Under the pieces are notes generated by a model that saw only the letters and a list, made by a program, of their open reading frames with translations, made no database searches and was not told the DNA's origin. Of a stretch of 28,565 nucleotides of DNA, positions 7,169-13,926 are shown in pieces; position 1 is the first letter of the stretch, and every line of letters starts with the position of its first letter. The DNA lies in assembly GCA_035531675.1 (NCBI GenBank), contig DATKSL010000030.1, positions 1-28,565 on the forward strand, given 5' to 3'. The position numbers and the translations under genes are program-made. Origin of the DNA: JAJPIG01 sp035531675 (GTDB lineage Bacteria; Desulfobacterota; Binatia; Binatales; Binataceae).

Positions 7169-7197
7169 CTTATACAAGACCGCCGCCGCCGGTTAAA
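7169..7197 (-). promoter_or_regulatory. Sigma70-type promoter of the tRNA-Gln/tRNA-Glu unit
   Basis: On the minus strand, TTTAAC (7197-7192) is separated by exactly 17 bases from TATAAG (7174-7169). Transcription would start roughly 6-8 bases further on, just before the tRNA-Gln 5' end at 7156. The spacer is a GGC-rich repeat. Confidence 0.6.
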
Positions 7198-7221
7198 GCA
7201 GCGCGCCGGCACAATGACGAA

Positions 7222-7770
7222 TTACCCGGAATGCGCCGCCGGCTTCGCGCACAGGTTCTCGGCGTGGCGATTGACCAGCGCGTCGCAGCGCTGCAGCATC
7301 GCCGCGTCCTGGCAATGCTGCTCGATCATGTAGCTCAGCTCGCCCAGGTCATGGACCAGCATCCGCATGCAGCTTTCGTACTCGTCGCGCTGCTGGAGCG
7401 CCTTGAGCAGATCGCTCACCAGGTCCTCGAGCTCGGTCTCTTCGATATCGAGCGCTATCTTGAGCGCGCGCTCGATCGAAATCTGCGCGTCGTCGTCGCG
7501 TTCACAGCTCGCCATCAGCTCCCGCACGTGCCTGAGCGTGGCATCGCGCATCGCGACCGGGCTGGGGCGATCGAGCTGGCCCTCGAGTTCCAGCACCGTC
7601 GCGACCAGGTGGAGCGCGCCGACGTGGCGGGCCTCATCCCGCGCCATCCCGAACCAGAACTCATGCAGGCGCGGTGCGGCGGCAAAAATCCTGGCAAAGC
7701 GCGCATAGATAGCCATGCTTTCGCGCTCGAGCGCGATCGTGATGTCCAGGACTTCGCGATTGGTCGGCAT
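7222..7770 (-). CDS. Ferritin-like (rubrerythrin-type) four-helix protein
   Basis: A 182-residue all-helical protein with the di-iron pattern of the ferritin-like superfamily. Glu15 lies in ALERESMAIY on helix 1, and Glu46 and His49 lie in ARDEARHV on helix 2. There is a Glu-rich helix 3 (LDIEETELEDLV, 108-118) and an E-x-H on the last helix (YMIEQHCQD, 147-155). It lacks the rubredoxin-like CxxC domain of full rubrerythrins, so it resembles stand-alone rubrerythrin/YciE-type proteins linked to iron handling or peroxide stress. It is a single gene with its own promoter just upstream. Iron binding is inferred; two metals per subunit would be expected. Confidence 0.75.
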   Translation of the reverse strand: MPTNREVLDITIALERESMAIYARFARIFAAAPRLHEFWFGMARDEARHVGALHLVATVLELEGQLDRPSPVAMRDATLRHVRELMASCERDDDAQISIERALKIALDIEETELEDLVSDLLKALQQRDEYESCMRMLVHDLGELSYMIEQHCQDAAMLQRCDALVNRHAENLCAKPAAHSG

Positions 7771-7788
7771 CTGGCTCTACAAGCACGA

Positions 7789-7818
7789 ATCATAGCGCGG
7801 GCCATCGCGGCCGGTAAA
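7789..7818 (-). promoter_or_regulatory. Predicted promoter of the ferritin-like gene
   Basis: On the minus strand TTTACC (7818-7813), an 18-base spacer and TATGAT (7794-7789) form a good sigma70-type pair. The predicted start near 7782 would leave a leader of only about a dozen bases before the ATG at 7770. Confidence 0.5.
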
Positions 7819-8070
7819 GCTGCCGTCCGTGAACCCCTCGGCCGCGCTCATTGATGGACGGCCTGACGATTTTTGTAGATTTTCGTGACTTTCATCGCAC
7901 TGCGAAGGATCGTCCAATACCATTTTTCTGGCATCTGCTGAATCCAAAAGCGGCACCTGTTGCCATTGGACACGCTTCCGTTATTTTTTCTCCGGCAAAT
8001 AGACGCCTATCGCAACCAGTCAGCGTTGGCATCAGCATTGCTGTTTAGAAGCGGGCGAAGAAACACTCAC
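7819..8070. other. Gene-free spacer, relatively AT-rich
   Basis: Between the ferritin-like gene promoter and the small ORF at 8071 there is no convincing gene. The stretch has several T-runs (about 7870-7875 and 7983-7989) and lower GC than its surroundings. No RNA gene or complete promoter could be assigned. Confidence 0.4.
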
Positions 8071-8325
8071 ATGCCTATCCAAAACTCGCCGCCGTTTTCC
8101 TTGCAGACCATGTCGCCCATGCTGTCGCGCATGGCGATCGAGATGCGATGGAGCCGGCCCGTCAGCGCCTGGGACCACCTGACCTCGGCGGTCGCCCTCG
8201 AGGCGATGTACTGCGAATCGCGCCGTTCCTGGCTGCACTACGAGCGCAACGGCCATACCCTGTGGCGGATGGGCCGCACCCATTGGTTGCACGCCCTCCA
8301 GCGCGCCGTACAGCCATCGGAGTGA
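8071..8325 (+). CDS. Small Trp/Met-rich hypothetical protein
   Basis: An 84-residue frame with a modest GAAGAAA purine tract upstream. It is rich in Met, Trp, Arg and His (RWSRPVSAWDH, SWLHYERNG, HTLWRMGRTHW), with no signal peptide or membrane segment. Codon third positions are mostly G or C through most of the frame, as in real genes here, although the AT-rich bases just upstream are not. I do not recognise the family. Phasins and similar helical surface proteins share the 'W...A' spacing pattern, but that is too weak to assign. It could be a chance frame. Confidence 0.45.
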   Translation: MPIQNSPPFSLQTMSPMLSRMAIEMRWSRPVSAWDHLTSAVALEAMYCESRRSWLHYERNGHTLWRMGRTHWLHALQRAVQPSE

Positions 8326-8384
8326 GGCAGGGCTGAGCCCTGCACCCATCGACGCCGCGCTGAGGGCCTGCACGTTCTCGACTG

Positions 8385-8500
8385 CGCCCTCGCGATGCTT
8401 CGGGCTCCGCTCGAAATGACCTACGCGTAGCGACTCTCTGCTCAGAAAGATGCCATCGCTCCGCGTAGATCCCTCGCTGCGCTCGGGATGACAAAAAGGG
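8385..8500. repeat. Dispersed intergenic repeat of the 'HPERSEG' type
   Basis: The minus strand reads TGTCATCCCGAGCGCAGCG at its start and continues with AGGGATCTACGCGGAGCG and then GGTCATTTCGAGCGGAGC. This motif is widespread between genes in many soil and metagenomic genomes, and its translation gives the spurious peptide 'CHPERSEGS'. Two copies in the same orientation (about 8458-8500 and 8389-8420) are present. Related copies lie at 14131-14262 and, more diverged, near 9232-9295. Confidence 0.75.
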
Positions 8501-8655
8501 GAGCGTCGCAGAGTCGATAACTGATGATTCGGTCTACCGGCCCGATCGCCTCGGCCACTTCGAGATCCTTCCCTGAACCACTGACGGCGCGAATATAAGA
8601 GAGTTAAAGTGATGATTAATGAGTTAAACTTAATCAGAAAATACGCAAACACCTC

Positions 8656-8685
8656 TTGGACAGAATTAGATCTTTGGACTAGCAT
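8656..8685 (+). promoter_or_regulatory. Possible promoter of the lipoprotein gene
   Basis: TTGGAC (8656-8661), an 18-base spacer and TAGCAT (8680-8685) lie about 30 bases before the start codon at 8718. The -10 is only a fair match. Confidence 0.35.
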
Positions 8686-8717
8686 CCGCGGGCAGTTCTT
8701 ATGCGAGGGGGAATTTA

Positions 8718-9176
8718 ATGAACCAATTGGCGCTCCTTGGCAGGACCGTGCTGGCGGTCGTAGCCGCATGCTTCCTTGCCGGATGTGCGACCATGTTCAG
8801 CAGCGGTCCGCAGAGTTTGACGATAACTTCCGAACCCGCTGGAGCGACGTATCGCTATGGCCCTTTTTCCGGAAAGACTCCTGACACAATAGAAGTGCCA
8901 CGCAAGTCTCTTCCGAACTTTGCGTCTTTCGACCTCAAGGGTTACCAAAGCAAAACGGTCCCGGTTGATACCGGGATCCAGGGTGCGACGTGGTGGGATG
9001 TCCTCTTCTGGCCGGGGTTTATAGTCGACTTTTCGACCGGCAACGCTTACAAAGTTGAGATTCCCACCGTCACGACGCAGTTAGAGCCACTTGCCTCGGC
9101 GGCTCCGGCTGCGCAGGCCGTCGCACCGTCCGCCACACCCGCAGCTGCTGCGCCGGGGCCGACCGGGCGCGATTAG
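8718..9176 (+). CDS. Small lipoprotein with a PEGA-like domain
   Basis: A 152-residue exported lipoprotein. A type II signal (hydrophobic core 9-18) ends in the lipobox LAGC, with Cys23 as the lipidated residue; Ala24 at +2 suggests sorting to the outer membrane. The segment LTITSEPAGATYRYGPFSGKTP (about 34-55) follows the PEGA pattern ('...S-P-GA-v-v-g...G-TP...'). Next comes a Trp/Phe-rich stretch (WWDVLFWPGFIVDFSTGNAYKVE, about 92-114) of the kind seen in short Gram-negative lipoproteins that contain a hydrophobic GF-ID-xTG motif. The tail is Ala/Pro-rich and disordered. An AGGGGG site seven bases before the ATG fixes the start. It stands alone and its partner is unknown. Confidence 0.75.
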   Translation: MNQLALLGRTVLAVVAACFLAGCATMFSSGPQSLTITSEPAGATYRYGPFSGKTPDTIEVPRKSLPNFASFDLKGYQSKTVPVDTGIQGATWWDVLFWPGFIVDFSTGNAYKVEIPTVTTQLEPLASAAPAAQAVAPSATPAAAAPGPTGRD

Positions 9177-9211
9177 CCACATTGCATATCGTTGTAATGA
9201 GTCCGCGCAGT

Positions 9212-9231
9212 GAAGAATCCCGGGATTCTTC
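9212..9231. repeat. Perfect 20-base palindrome
   Basis: The bases read identically on both strands (GAAGAATCCC and its mirror). It sits 35 bases after the lipoprotein stop codon and could act as a hairpin in RNA or as a dimeric protein site. No T-run follows, so it is not a standard terminator. Confidence 0.7.
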
Positions 9232-9298
9232 GCGGAGTTTATCCTGAGGCGCACGGTCTTTCGGCTACGCCGAAGGGCTCAGCACGACAGAATGGGGG
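9232..9298. repeat. Diverged intergenic repeat with a short hairpin
   Basis: TTCGGC-TAC-GCCGAA forms a six-pair hairpin (about 9259-9273), flanked by TTATCCTGAG and CTCAGCACGACAGAATG. This composition is typical of dispersed intergenic repeats ('...CCTGAGCG...CGAAGGGCTCAGCA...'). It is related in style to the copies near 8.4 and 14.2 kb. Confidence 0.5.
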
Positions 9299-9422
9299 GG
9301 CCTTGTGCAGAGATTCCCTAGTTCGAGCGGCTAGCAGAAAATTCCGAGAAATAGAGACTCGCCGACGAATCTCCCGGCCTGTCTACATGAGCCCTGCTAG
9401 AGTGTCCGGCGCGATTTGCGCG

Positions 9423-9453
9423 GGATGAGCGCGCGCGGAGCGCGCGCCCATCC
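9423..9453 (-). terminator. Strong hairpin after rny (possible terminator)
   Basis: A 13-pair stem (including one G-T pair) with a five-base loop lies 10 bases after the rny stop codon. It is extremely GC-rich in the stem. No T-run follows, so it may protect the mRNA 3' end or work with Rho rather than act as an intrinsic terminator. Confidence 0.4.
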
Positions 9454-9463
9454 TCGCAATTCC

Positions 9464-11095
9464 TCAGCGCGCGAGCTCGGTCGCCCGCGTCTCGCGTATC
9501 ACTGTTACCTTGATCTGACCCGGATAGGTCATGTCGGTCTCGATCTTCTTCGCCACGTCCCGCGCCAGCATCAGCGTATCGTCGTCCGAGATCTGCCCCG
9601 GCTCGACGATTATCCGCATCTCGCGCCCGGCCTGCACCGCGAAGCATTTGTCGACCCCGCGGAACGACTTGGCGATCGCCTCGAGATCGTCGAGCCGCTT
9701 TACGTAGCTCTCCAGCACCTCGCGCCGCGCCCCGGGCCGCGCCCCCGAGAGCGCGTCGGCCGCGTCGACCAGCGGCGCCAGGATGGTCTCGGCCTTGACC
9801 TCCTCGTGATGGGCCGCGATCGCGTTGACGATCTTCGCCGACTCGCCGTACTTGCGCGCCAGCTCGCCGCCGATCAGCGCGTGCGAGCCCTCGATCTCGT
9901 GGGTCAGCGCCTTGCCGATATCGTGCAGCAGCGCCGCCCGCCGCGCCTGCTTCTCGTTGAGCCCCAGCTCGGCCGCCATCGCGCCGCAGATAAAGGCCGC
10001 CTCGATCGAATGGGTCAGCACGTTCTGCGCGTAGCTATAGCGGTACTTGAGCATCCCGAGCAGCTTGACCAGTTCGGGATGGACGCCGTGCACGCCGACT
10101 TCGAGGATCGCGCGCTGCCCGGCCTCGCGAATCGACTCCTCGACCCGCTGCTCGGCCTTGCGCACCACCTCTTCGATACGGCCCGGATGGATACGGCCGT
10201 CGGAGATCAGCTGCTCCATCGCGACCCGCGCGATTTCGCGCCGGATCGGATTGTGACACGAGATCACGACCGCTTCGGGCGTGTCATCGATGATGATATC
10301 GACGCCGGTGGCGGCCTCGATAGCGCGGATATTGCGCCCCTCGCGCCCGATGATGCGCCCCTTCATCTCGTCGCTCGGCAGGGCCAGCACCGCCACCGTG
10401 CGCTCGGTGACGAACTCGCCGGCCAGCCGCTCGATCGCGATCGAGATGATTCGCTTGGCGCGGCGCTCGGCCTCCTCGCGCGCTTCTTCCTCGACCACCC
10501 GGATATGCTTGGCGCCGTCGTGGCGCGCCTGCCCGACCATCTCGTCGATCAGGCTGCGCTTGGCCTCCTCGCGCGTCAGGCCGGCCACCGCTTCGAGCTT
10601 GGCGCGGGCTTCGTCGATCAGCGCCTGGTGCTCGGTGCGAGCCTGGTCGATCAGCGCCTGGCGCTCGGCGCGAGCCTGCTCGAGCAGCCCCTGGCGCTCG
10701 GCCTCTTTGTCGGTCAGGGTTTTCTCGCGATTCTTGAGCCCCTGGTCGCGGCGGTTAAAATCCGCCTCGCGGCGCTCGAACGATTCGACCCGTTTCTCGA
10801 AAGTCTCCTCGCGCGCCTGGAGCTTGCTCTCCAGGGCGGTCAATTCGCGCCGGCTCTCGCGCCCCTCGCGCTCGGCCTCGGCCCGCGCGCCGATCATCAG
10901 ATCCTTGGCTTTTACCTCCCCTTCCTTGATCAGTAATTCACTTCGGGTTTGGGCTTCCTTGACCAACTCTTCGGCTTTCTCCGCCGCGGCCTGGATATCG
11001 ACCGCCTGCTCACGTTGCCGCGTCGCCATTACAACGAAAATCGCCGCGCCGCCGATCAACAAGCCCAGGATTGCTGTTGCTATCGCTAACACCAC
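9464..11095 (-). CDS. rny: Ribonuclease Y
   Basis: A 543-residue membrane-anchored endoribonuclease that starts mRNA decay. A transmembrane anchor (about 3-23) leads into a long charged coiled coil (about 30-215). A KH RNA-binding domain follows with GRIIGREGRN at 246-255. The HD catalytic domain has His362 (LTHSIE) and the HD pair His391-Asp392 in LLHDIGKA. Length is standard (about 510-540). The start is a GTG at 11095-11093 with a perfect AGGAGG nine bases upstream, and it overlaps the end of the cyclo-ligase gene by 10 bases, indicating coupled translation. The coiled coil contains three tandem 11-residue units (about 136-168). An RNase E/G homologue is also encoded in this window. Confidence 0.97.
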   Translation of the reverse strand: MVLAIATAILGLLIGGAAIFVVMATRQREQAVDIQAAAEKAEELVKEAQTRSELLIKEGEVKAKDLMIGARAEAEREGRESRRELTALESKLQAREETFEKRVESFERREADFNRRDQGLKNREKTLTDKEAERQGLLEQARAERQALIDQARTEHQALIDEARAKLEAVAGLTREEAKRSLIDEMVGQARHDGAKHIRVVEEEAREEAERRAKRIISIAIERLAGEFVTERTVAVLALPSDEMKGRIIGREGRNIRAIEAATGVDIIIDDTPEAVVISCHNPIRREIARVAMEQLISDGRIHPGRIEEVVRKAEQRVEESIREAGQRAILEVGVHGVHPELVKLLGMLKYRYSYAQNVLTHSIEAAFICGAMAAELGLNEKQARRAALLHDIGKALTHEIEGSHALIGGELARKYGESAKIVNAIAAHHEEVKAETILAPLVDAADALSGARPGARREVLESYVKRLDDLEAIAKSFRGVDKCFAVQAGREMRIIVEPGQISDDDTLMLARDVAKKIETDMTYPGQIKVTVIRETRATELAR

Positions 11096-11721
11096 CTGGG
11101 GGTACCTCCTTTGTCCGTCCCGCTCCGGGCCAGCGCGGGCGCATCAACGCCGGTCGGATGGAGGGCGGATTCGGTGACAATGAAATCGAGCCGCCGATCA
11201 TGGGACTTCGACGGCAACTCATCGAGCAACTGAAACGAATAGGCCAGGCCGACGGTGACCGCCGGGGGCGCCAGCACGGCCAGCAGGCGGTCATAATGGC
11301 CGCCGCCCCTGCCCAGGCGAACTCCCGCGACACTGAAGGCCAGGCCGGGAACGCATATCAGCAGGCGATCGAGATCGCCCGGCTTCGCAAGCTCTTCGCC
11401 CTGCGGTTCGAGGATACCGTAGGCACCGGGACGCAGGCTCGCGCGATCGCCAAGCGCAACGATTTCTACCCGGTCACGGCTGGCGTTGAGGCGCGGATAG
11501 AAGACCGACTTGCCGGCCGCAAGGGCGTCGGCAAACAGGGCGTCGGTGGCGACCTCGCCGCCCGCGGCCGCATAGAGCAGGATGGCGCCGGAGTGCCGAT
11601 AGCCATCCCAATCGATCAGCCGGCGTTGGATCGAGGCGGACAGGCGCTCGGCAGCCGAACGATCCAAGGCCTCGCGGCTGCGCGCGAAAATTGTTCTGAG
11701 CGATTGTTTATCGTCCGCCAC
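11086..11721 (-). CDS. ygfA: 5-formyltetrahydrofolate cyclo-ligase
   Basis: A 211-residue ATP-dependent enzyme converting 5-formyl-THF to 5,10-methenyl-THF, which salvages folate one-carbon units in the cytoplasm. Family marks are LLYAAAGGEVATDALFADALAAGK (about 48-71), the region YPRL at about 75-78 and the signature GVRLGRGGGHYDR (about 132-144), which holds the ATP/folate-binding glycine loop. The C-terminal DFIVTES motif is typical. The family is usually 180-200 residues; this one has a slightly extended tail that overlaps the start of rny. It follows zapA and a probable 6S RNA, an arrangement (zapA - 6S - ygfA) conserved in many Proteobacteria. Confidence 0.93.
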   Translation of the reverse strand: MADDKQSLRTIFARSREALDRSAAERLSASIQRRLIDWDGYRHSGAILLYAAAGGEVATDALFADALAAGKSVFYPRLNASRDRVEIVALGDRASLRPGAYGILEPQGEELAKPGDLDRLLICVPGLAFSVAGVRLGRGGGHYDRLLAVLAPPAVTVGLAYSFQLLDELPSKSHDRRLDFIVTESALHPTGVDAPALARSGTDKGGTPRWC

Positions 11722-11775
11722 GGATCTTCCATGGCGGGTGCAGGGCGTTAAATCGGTAAGCCAGCCGATCCGCAG

Positions 11776-11964
11776 AAAAGTGGCAACAGCCCCGGTCGGC
11801 GCGGCGCCGAAAGCCGGAGCGCGGTATCGAAAGCGCTCATCGCGGGTCTAAAGCTGTACACGACCGTCAATCTGATTCTCAACGTCCGTATTAATACACA
11901 CACACCGTGTTATGCCTTCCCGTAAAGCCCCACTAACCCCGCCGCAAATGCGGTTGCCACCGAT
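11776..11964 (-). ncRNA. ssrS: Probable 6S RNA
   Basis: The 265-base gap between zapA and the cyclo-ligase gene is where 6S RNA lies in many Proteobacteria. On the minus strand GTGGCAAC (11960-11953) is perfectly complementary to GTTGCCAC (11787-11780), about 165 bases downstream, forming a closing stem. Inside it are a 5' side hairpin (CCGCA-TT-TGCGG, just after the stem) and a very stable 3' arm (11820-11789: GCTCCGG pairs with CCGGGGC around TCGGCG/CGCCGA). A GCGGG/CCCGC pairing could form the inner arm. The implied length of about 185-190 is typical for 6S RNA, which sequesters sigma70 RNA polymerase. The evidence is position plus pairing, with no primary-sequence match. Confidence 0.55.
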
Positions 11965-11986
11965 GGGGGAGACAAAAATCCCCCTG

Positions 11987-12256
11987 CTACTCCTCCATCG
12001 CGTCCGACAACCTGCCGTTCAATGCCTCGATTCGTTCGATTAGCTCCCGATGGTCCTTGCGGAGCCGTTCCAGCTCATCGGCAAAATTGAGCGCCGCCAG
12101 AATCGCCAGGTTGATCGAATTGACCGTCCGGCCACCGGCCTGGATTTGCCGTATCCGTTGGTCCACCGTCTGCGCCAGATTCTTCACCCATTCATCGCCA
12201 TCTTCACTGGCGACCGTCAGGTTCAGTCCCATGATCTCGACGTTGACGGCTTTCAT
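11987..12256 (-). CDS. zapA: Cell division protein ZapA
   Basis: An 89-residue ZapA: an N-terminal beta region with the typical VNVEIMGLNLTVASEDGDEWV opening (about 4-24), followed by one long coiled-coil helix (about 28-85) that includes INLAILAALNFADEL. ZapA dimerises and tetramerises, binds FtsZ and bundles protofilaments at the division site. It starts six bases after the ZapB-like gene, so they form one operon. The start is supported by the family N-terminus. It is followed by the candidate 6S RNA. Confidence 0.92.
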   Translation of the reverse strand: MKAVNVEIMGLNLTVASEDGDEWVKNLAQTVDQRIRQIQAGGRTVNSINLAILAALNFADELERLRKDHRELIERIEALNGRLSDAMEE

Positions 12257-12262
12257 CCCTTC

Positions 12263-12511
12263 TTATCCCAGGTCGAGCCCGTCAAAGCGGGTCAGAATCT
12301 TTTCGATCCGGGTGCGAATCTCGTTACGCTCAGTCTCCTGCTGTCGGCGCTCACTATCAAGCTGTTTGATTTGCACGTTGGCTTCCGCGTATCGTTTTTC
12401 GCTTTCTGCCAACTGTTGCGCCAGCTTTTCGTTCTCTTGCCGCAAATGATTGATCCGGCCCACCGAGGCCTGGATGCGGTCGTCAAGCTGTTTCAATACG
12501 TCAATCGCCAT
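12263..12511 (-). CDS. ZapB-like coiled-coil protein
   Basis: An 82-residue protein that is almost wholly a coiled coil (about 5-72, with heptads such as INHLRQENEKLAQQLAESEK). It ends in a short tail, RFDGLDLG. Its placement six bases ahead of zapA, its size and its composition match the small coiled-coil partner (ZapB-type) seen before zapA in delta-proteobacterial genomes. It probably bridges ZapA and the Z-ring to other division or chromosome factors. The GAGG site ten bases before the ATG and a clear promoter upstream support the start. Coiled coils diverge quickly, so the ZapB name rests partly on context. Confidence 0.75.
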   Translation of the reverse strand: MAIDVLKQLDDRIQASVGRINHLRQENEKLAQQLAESEKRYAEANVQIKQLDSERRQQETERNEIRTRIEKILTRFDGLDLG

Positions 12512-12529
12512 CGATGTAGTTCCTCTGTC

Positions 12530-12559
12530 ACTTTAATTTTGGATAAATAACGCTGTCAA
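12530..12559 (-). promoter_or_regulatory. Promoter of the zapB-like/zapA operon, overlapping the ftsY stop codon
   Basis: On the minus strand a perfect TTGACA (12559-12554) is followed by an 18-base AT-rich spacer and TAAAGT (12535-12530). The TGA of ftsY (12558-12556) lies within the -35 box. The predicted start is near 12523, giving a leader of about a dozen bases before the ATG at 12511. Confidence 0.6.
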
Positions 12560-13926
12560 GCTGCATAAGAGCCGCTGGCGTTCTGGGCTGTGGATTCTTC
12601 GCTCTCGAACAGCGCTTCCACGAACTCATGGGCATCAAAGGGCCTTAGATCTTCAATACTTTCTCCCACCCCGACAAATCGCACCGGCAGCTTCATCCGC
12701 TCGGCCACCGCCACGATCACGCCGCCTTTCGCTGTACTATCAAGCTTCGCCAAAACCACGCCGGTCAGCGGCACGGCGTCCTTGAAGACCTGGGCTTGGC
12801 TGAGCGCGTTCTGACCCGTGGTCGCATCCAGCACCAGCCAGACTTCATGCGGCGCGCCGGGCAGATTCCGTCCCACCACGCGGGCGATCTTCTTGAGCTC
12901 CTCCATCAGGTTACTCTTGTTTTGCAGCCGTCCGGCGGTGTCGATCAGCACCGTCCCGATCTTGCGTGCGCGCGCCGCCGCGACCGCGTCGAAAGCGATC
13001 GCGGCCGGATCGGAACCCTGTTTCTGCTTGATAATTTCGGCCCCGACCCGTTTACACCAGACTTCGAGCTGCTCGATCGCGGCGGCCCGGAAGGTATCGG
13101 CCGCGGCGACGATTACCTCGCCCCGCTCGGCCTTGAACCTCGCCGCCAGCTTGGCGATGGTCGTCGTCTTGCCGACGCCGTTGACCCCGGCCAGCATCAC
13201 CACTAACGGCTCGTCGCCCGCATCCGCCATCGGCCGCTCGACCGCAGTCAGGATCCGTTCGATTTCAGCCTTCAGCGTGTCGCGGATACTATCCGGTCGC
13301 GCGTCGTTCTTAAGCTTGTCCCGCACTGCTTTGATAATTCGGCCGCTCGCCTCGATTCCGACGTCGGCGCCGATCAGCGCCTCTTCGAGCTCCTCGTACA
13401 TCTGCTCGAGTTGCGCGCCGCCGCCGAGCGCGGCGCGCAGCCGCGCCATGAAGGCCTCGCGGGTCTTCCTGAGACCGAAGCCGACCCGCCGCGGTGCCGC
13501 AGGCATCTCCTCTACCGCCAAGCCCTCTTCGGCCAACTCCTCTTCCGGCGGCGTCGGCAGCGCCACCGGGATAGCCTCGGCTTCGACGCTCTCGGGCTCC
13601 GGCGCGGCCTCGACGGCAGTCTCGACCGGAAGCGGCGCCGCCGATGGCGCCGCCGCTTCCGGTTGAGACTCGGGCTCGGCGGCGAGCGGTAGTTCTTCAG
13701 CCGCCCGGGACGGCGGCGTGACCTCGGCTTCCGGTTGAGGCCTGGATGGCACCCCCAACAGACGCGCCGCGCGACGGCCGCGTTCTGCCGCCGGCCGGCC
13801 CGCAAGCCTGGCCGGTAACGGCCGGCGCTTGCGATGGCTGGCCTCGATCAGCAACGCCAGGCTCAGCAGGCCGAACTCGATGCCCGTCGCCAGCATGAGC
13901 AGCACGGTTATCTGATAGGGGGGCAC
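12556..13926 (-). CDS. ftsY: Signal recognition particle receptor FtsY
   Basis: A 456-residue SRP receptor GTPase that docks ribosome-SRP complexes at the inner membrane. The NG domain occupies about 150-442. It has the P-loop GVNGVGKT (247-254), AADTFRAAA (275-283), DTAGR (329-333), AKLD (393-396, where TKLD is usual) and the closing GVGES-DLRPF. In front lies an N-terminal transmembrane-like helix (about 5-28) and a 110-residue acidic, Pro/Glu/Ala-rich linker. A membrane-spanning N-terminus is found in some delta-proteobacterial and actinobacterial FtsY, whereas E. coli FtsY binds through an amphipathic helix. It is the last gene before the zap operon and follows a repeat-containing gap after smc and the small exported gene. 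Confidence 0.96.
   Translation of the reverse strand: MPPYQITVLLMLATGIEFGLLSLALLIEASHRKRRPLPARLAGRPAAERGRRAARLLGVPSRPQPEAEVTPPSRAAEELPLAAEPESQPEAAAPSAAPLPVETAVEAAPEPESVEAEAIPVALPTPPEEELAEEGLAVEEMPAAPRRVGFGLRKTREAFMARLRAALGGGAQLEQMYEELEEALIGADVGIEASGRIIKAVRDKLKNDARPDSIRDTLKAEIERILTAVERPMADAGDEPLVVMLAGVNGVGKTTTIAKLAARFKAERGEVIVAAADTFRAAAIEQLEVWCKRVGAEIIKQKQGSDPAAIAFDAVAAARARKIGTVLIDTAGRLQNKSNLMEELKKIARVVGRNLPGAPHEVWLVLDATTGQNALSQAQVFKDAVPLTGVVLAKLDSTAKGGVIVAVAERMKLPVRFVGVGESIEDLRPFDAHEFVEALFESEESTAQNASGSYAA

Larger units (their letters stand above)
8326..8717. other. Gene-free stretch: dispersed repeat followed by an AT-rich promoter region
   Basis: The first part (8385-8500) is a dispersed intergenic repeat listed separately. 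The second part (about 8587-8660) is strikingly AT-rich for this genome (GTTAAAG, GATTAATGAGTTAAAC and similar) and leads into the lipoprotein gene. No coding frame is credible; the long minus-strand frame across it is an artefact of the repeat. Confidence 0.6.

Noticed and set aside
8032..8769. 245-codon minus-strand open frame
   Set aside because: It runs through the dispersed repeat and its translation contains the typical false peptide 'CHPERSEGS'. No ribosome site or family was seen, and it overlaps the small plus-strand ORF and the lipoprotein start.
9416..10936. 506-codon plus-strand frame opposite rny
   Set aside because: It is a shadow of strongly GC3-biased rny. The translation is Arg/Leu/Asp-rich without any domain, while the minus strand is a complete RNase Y.
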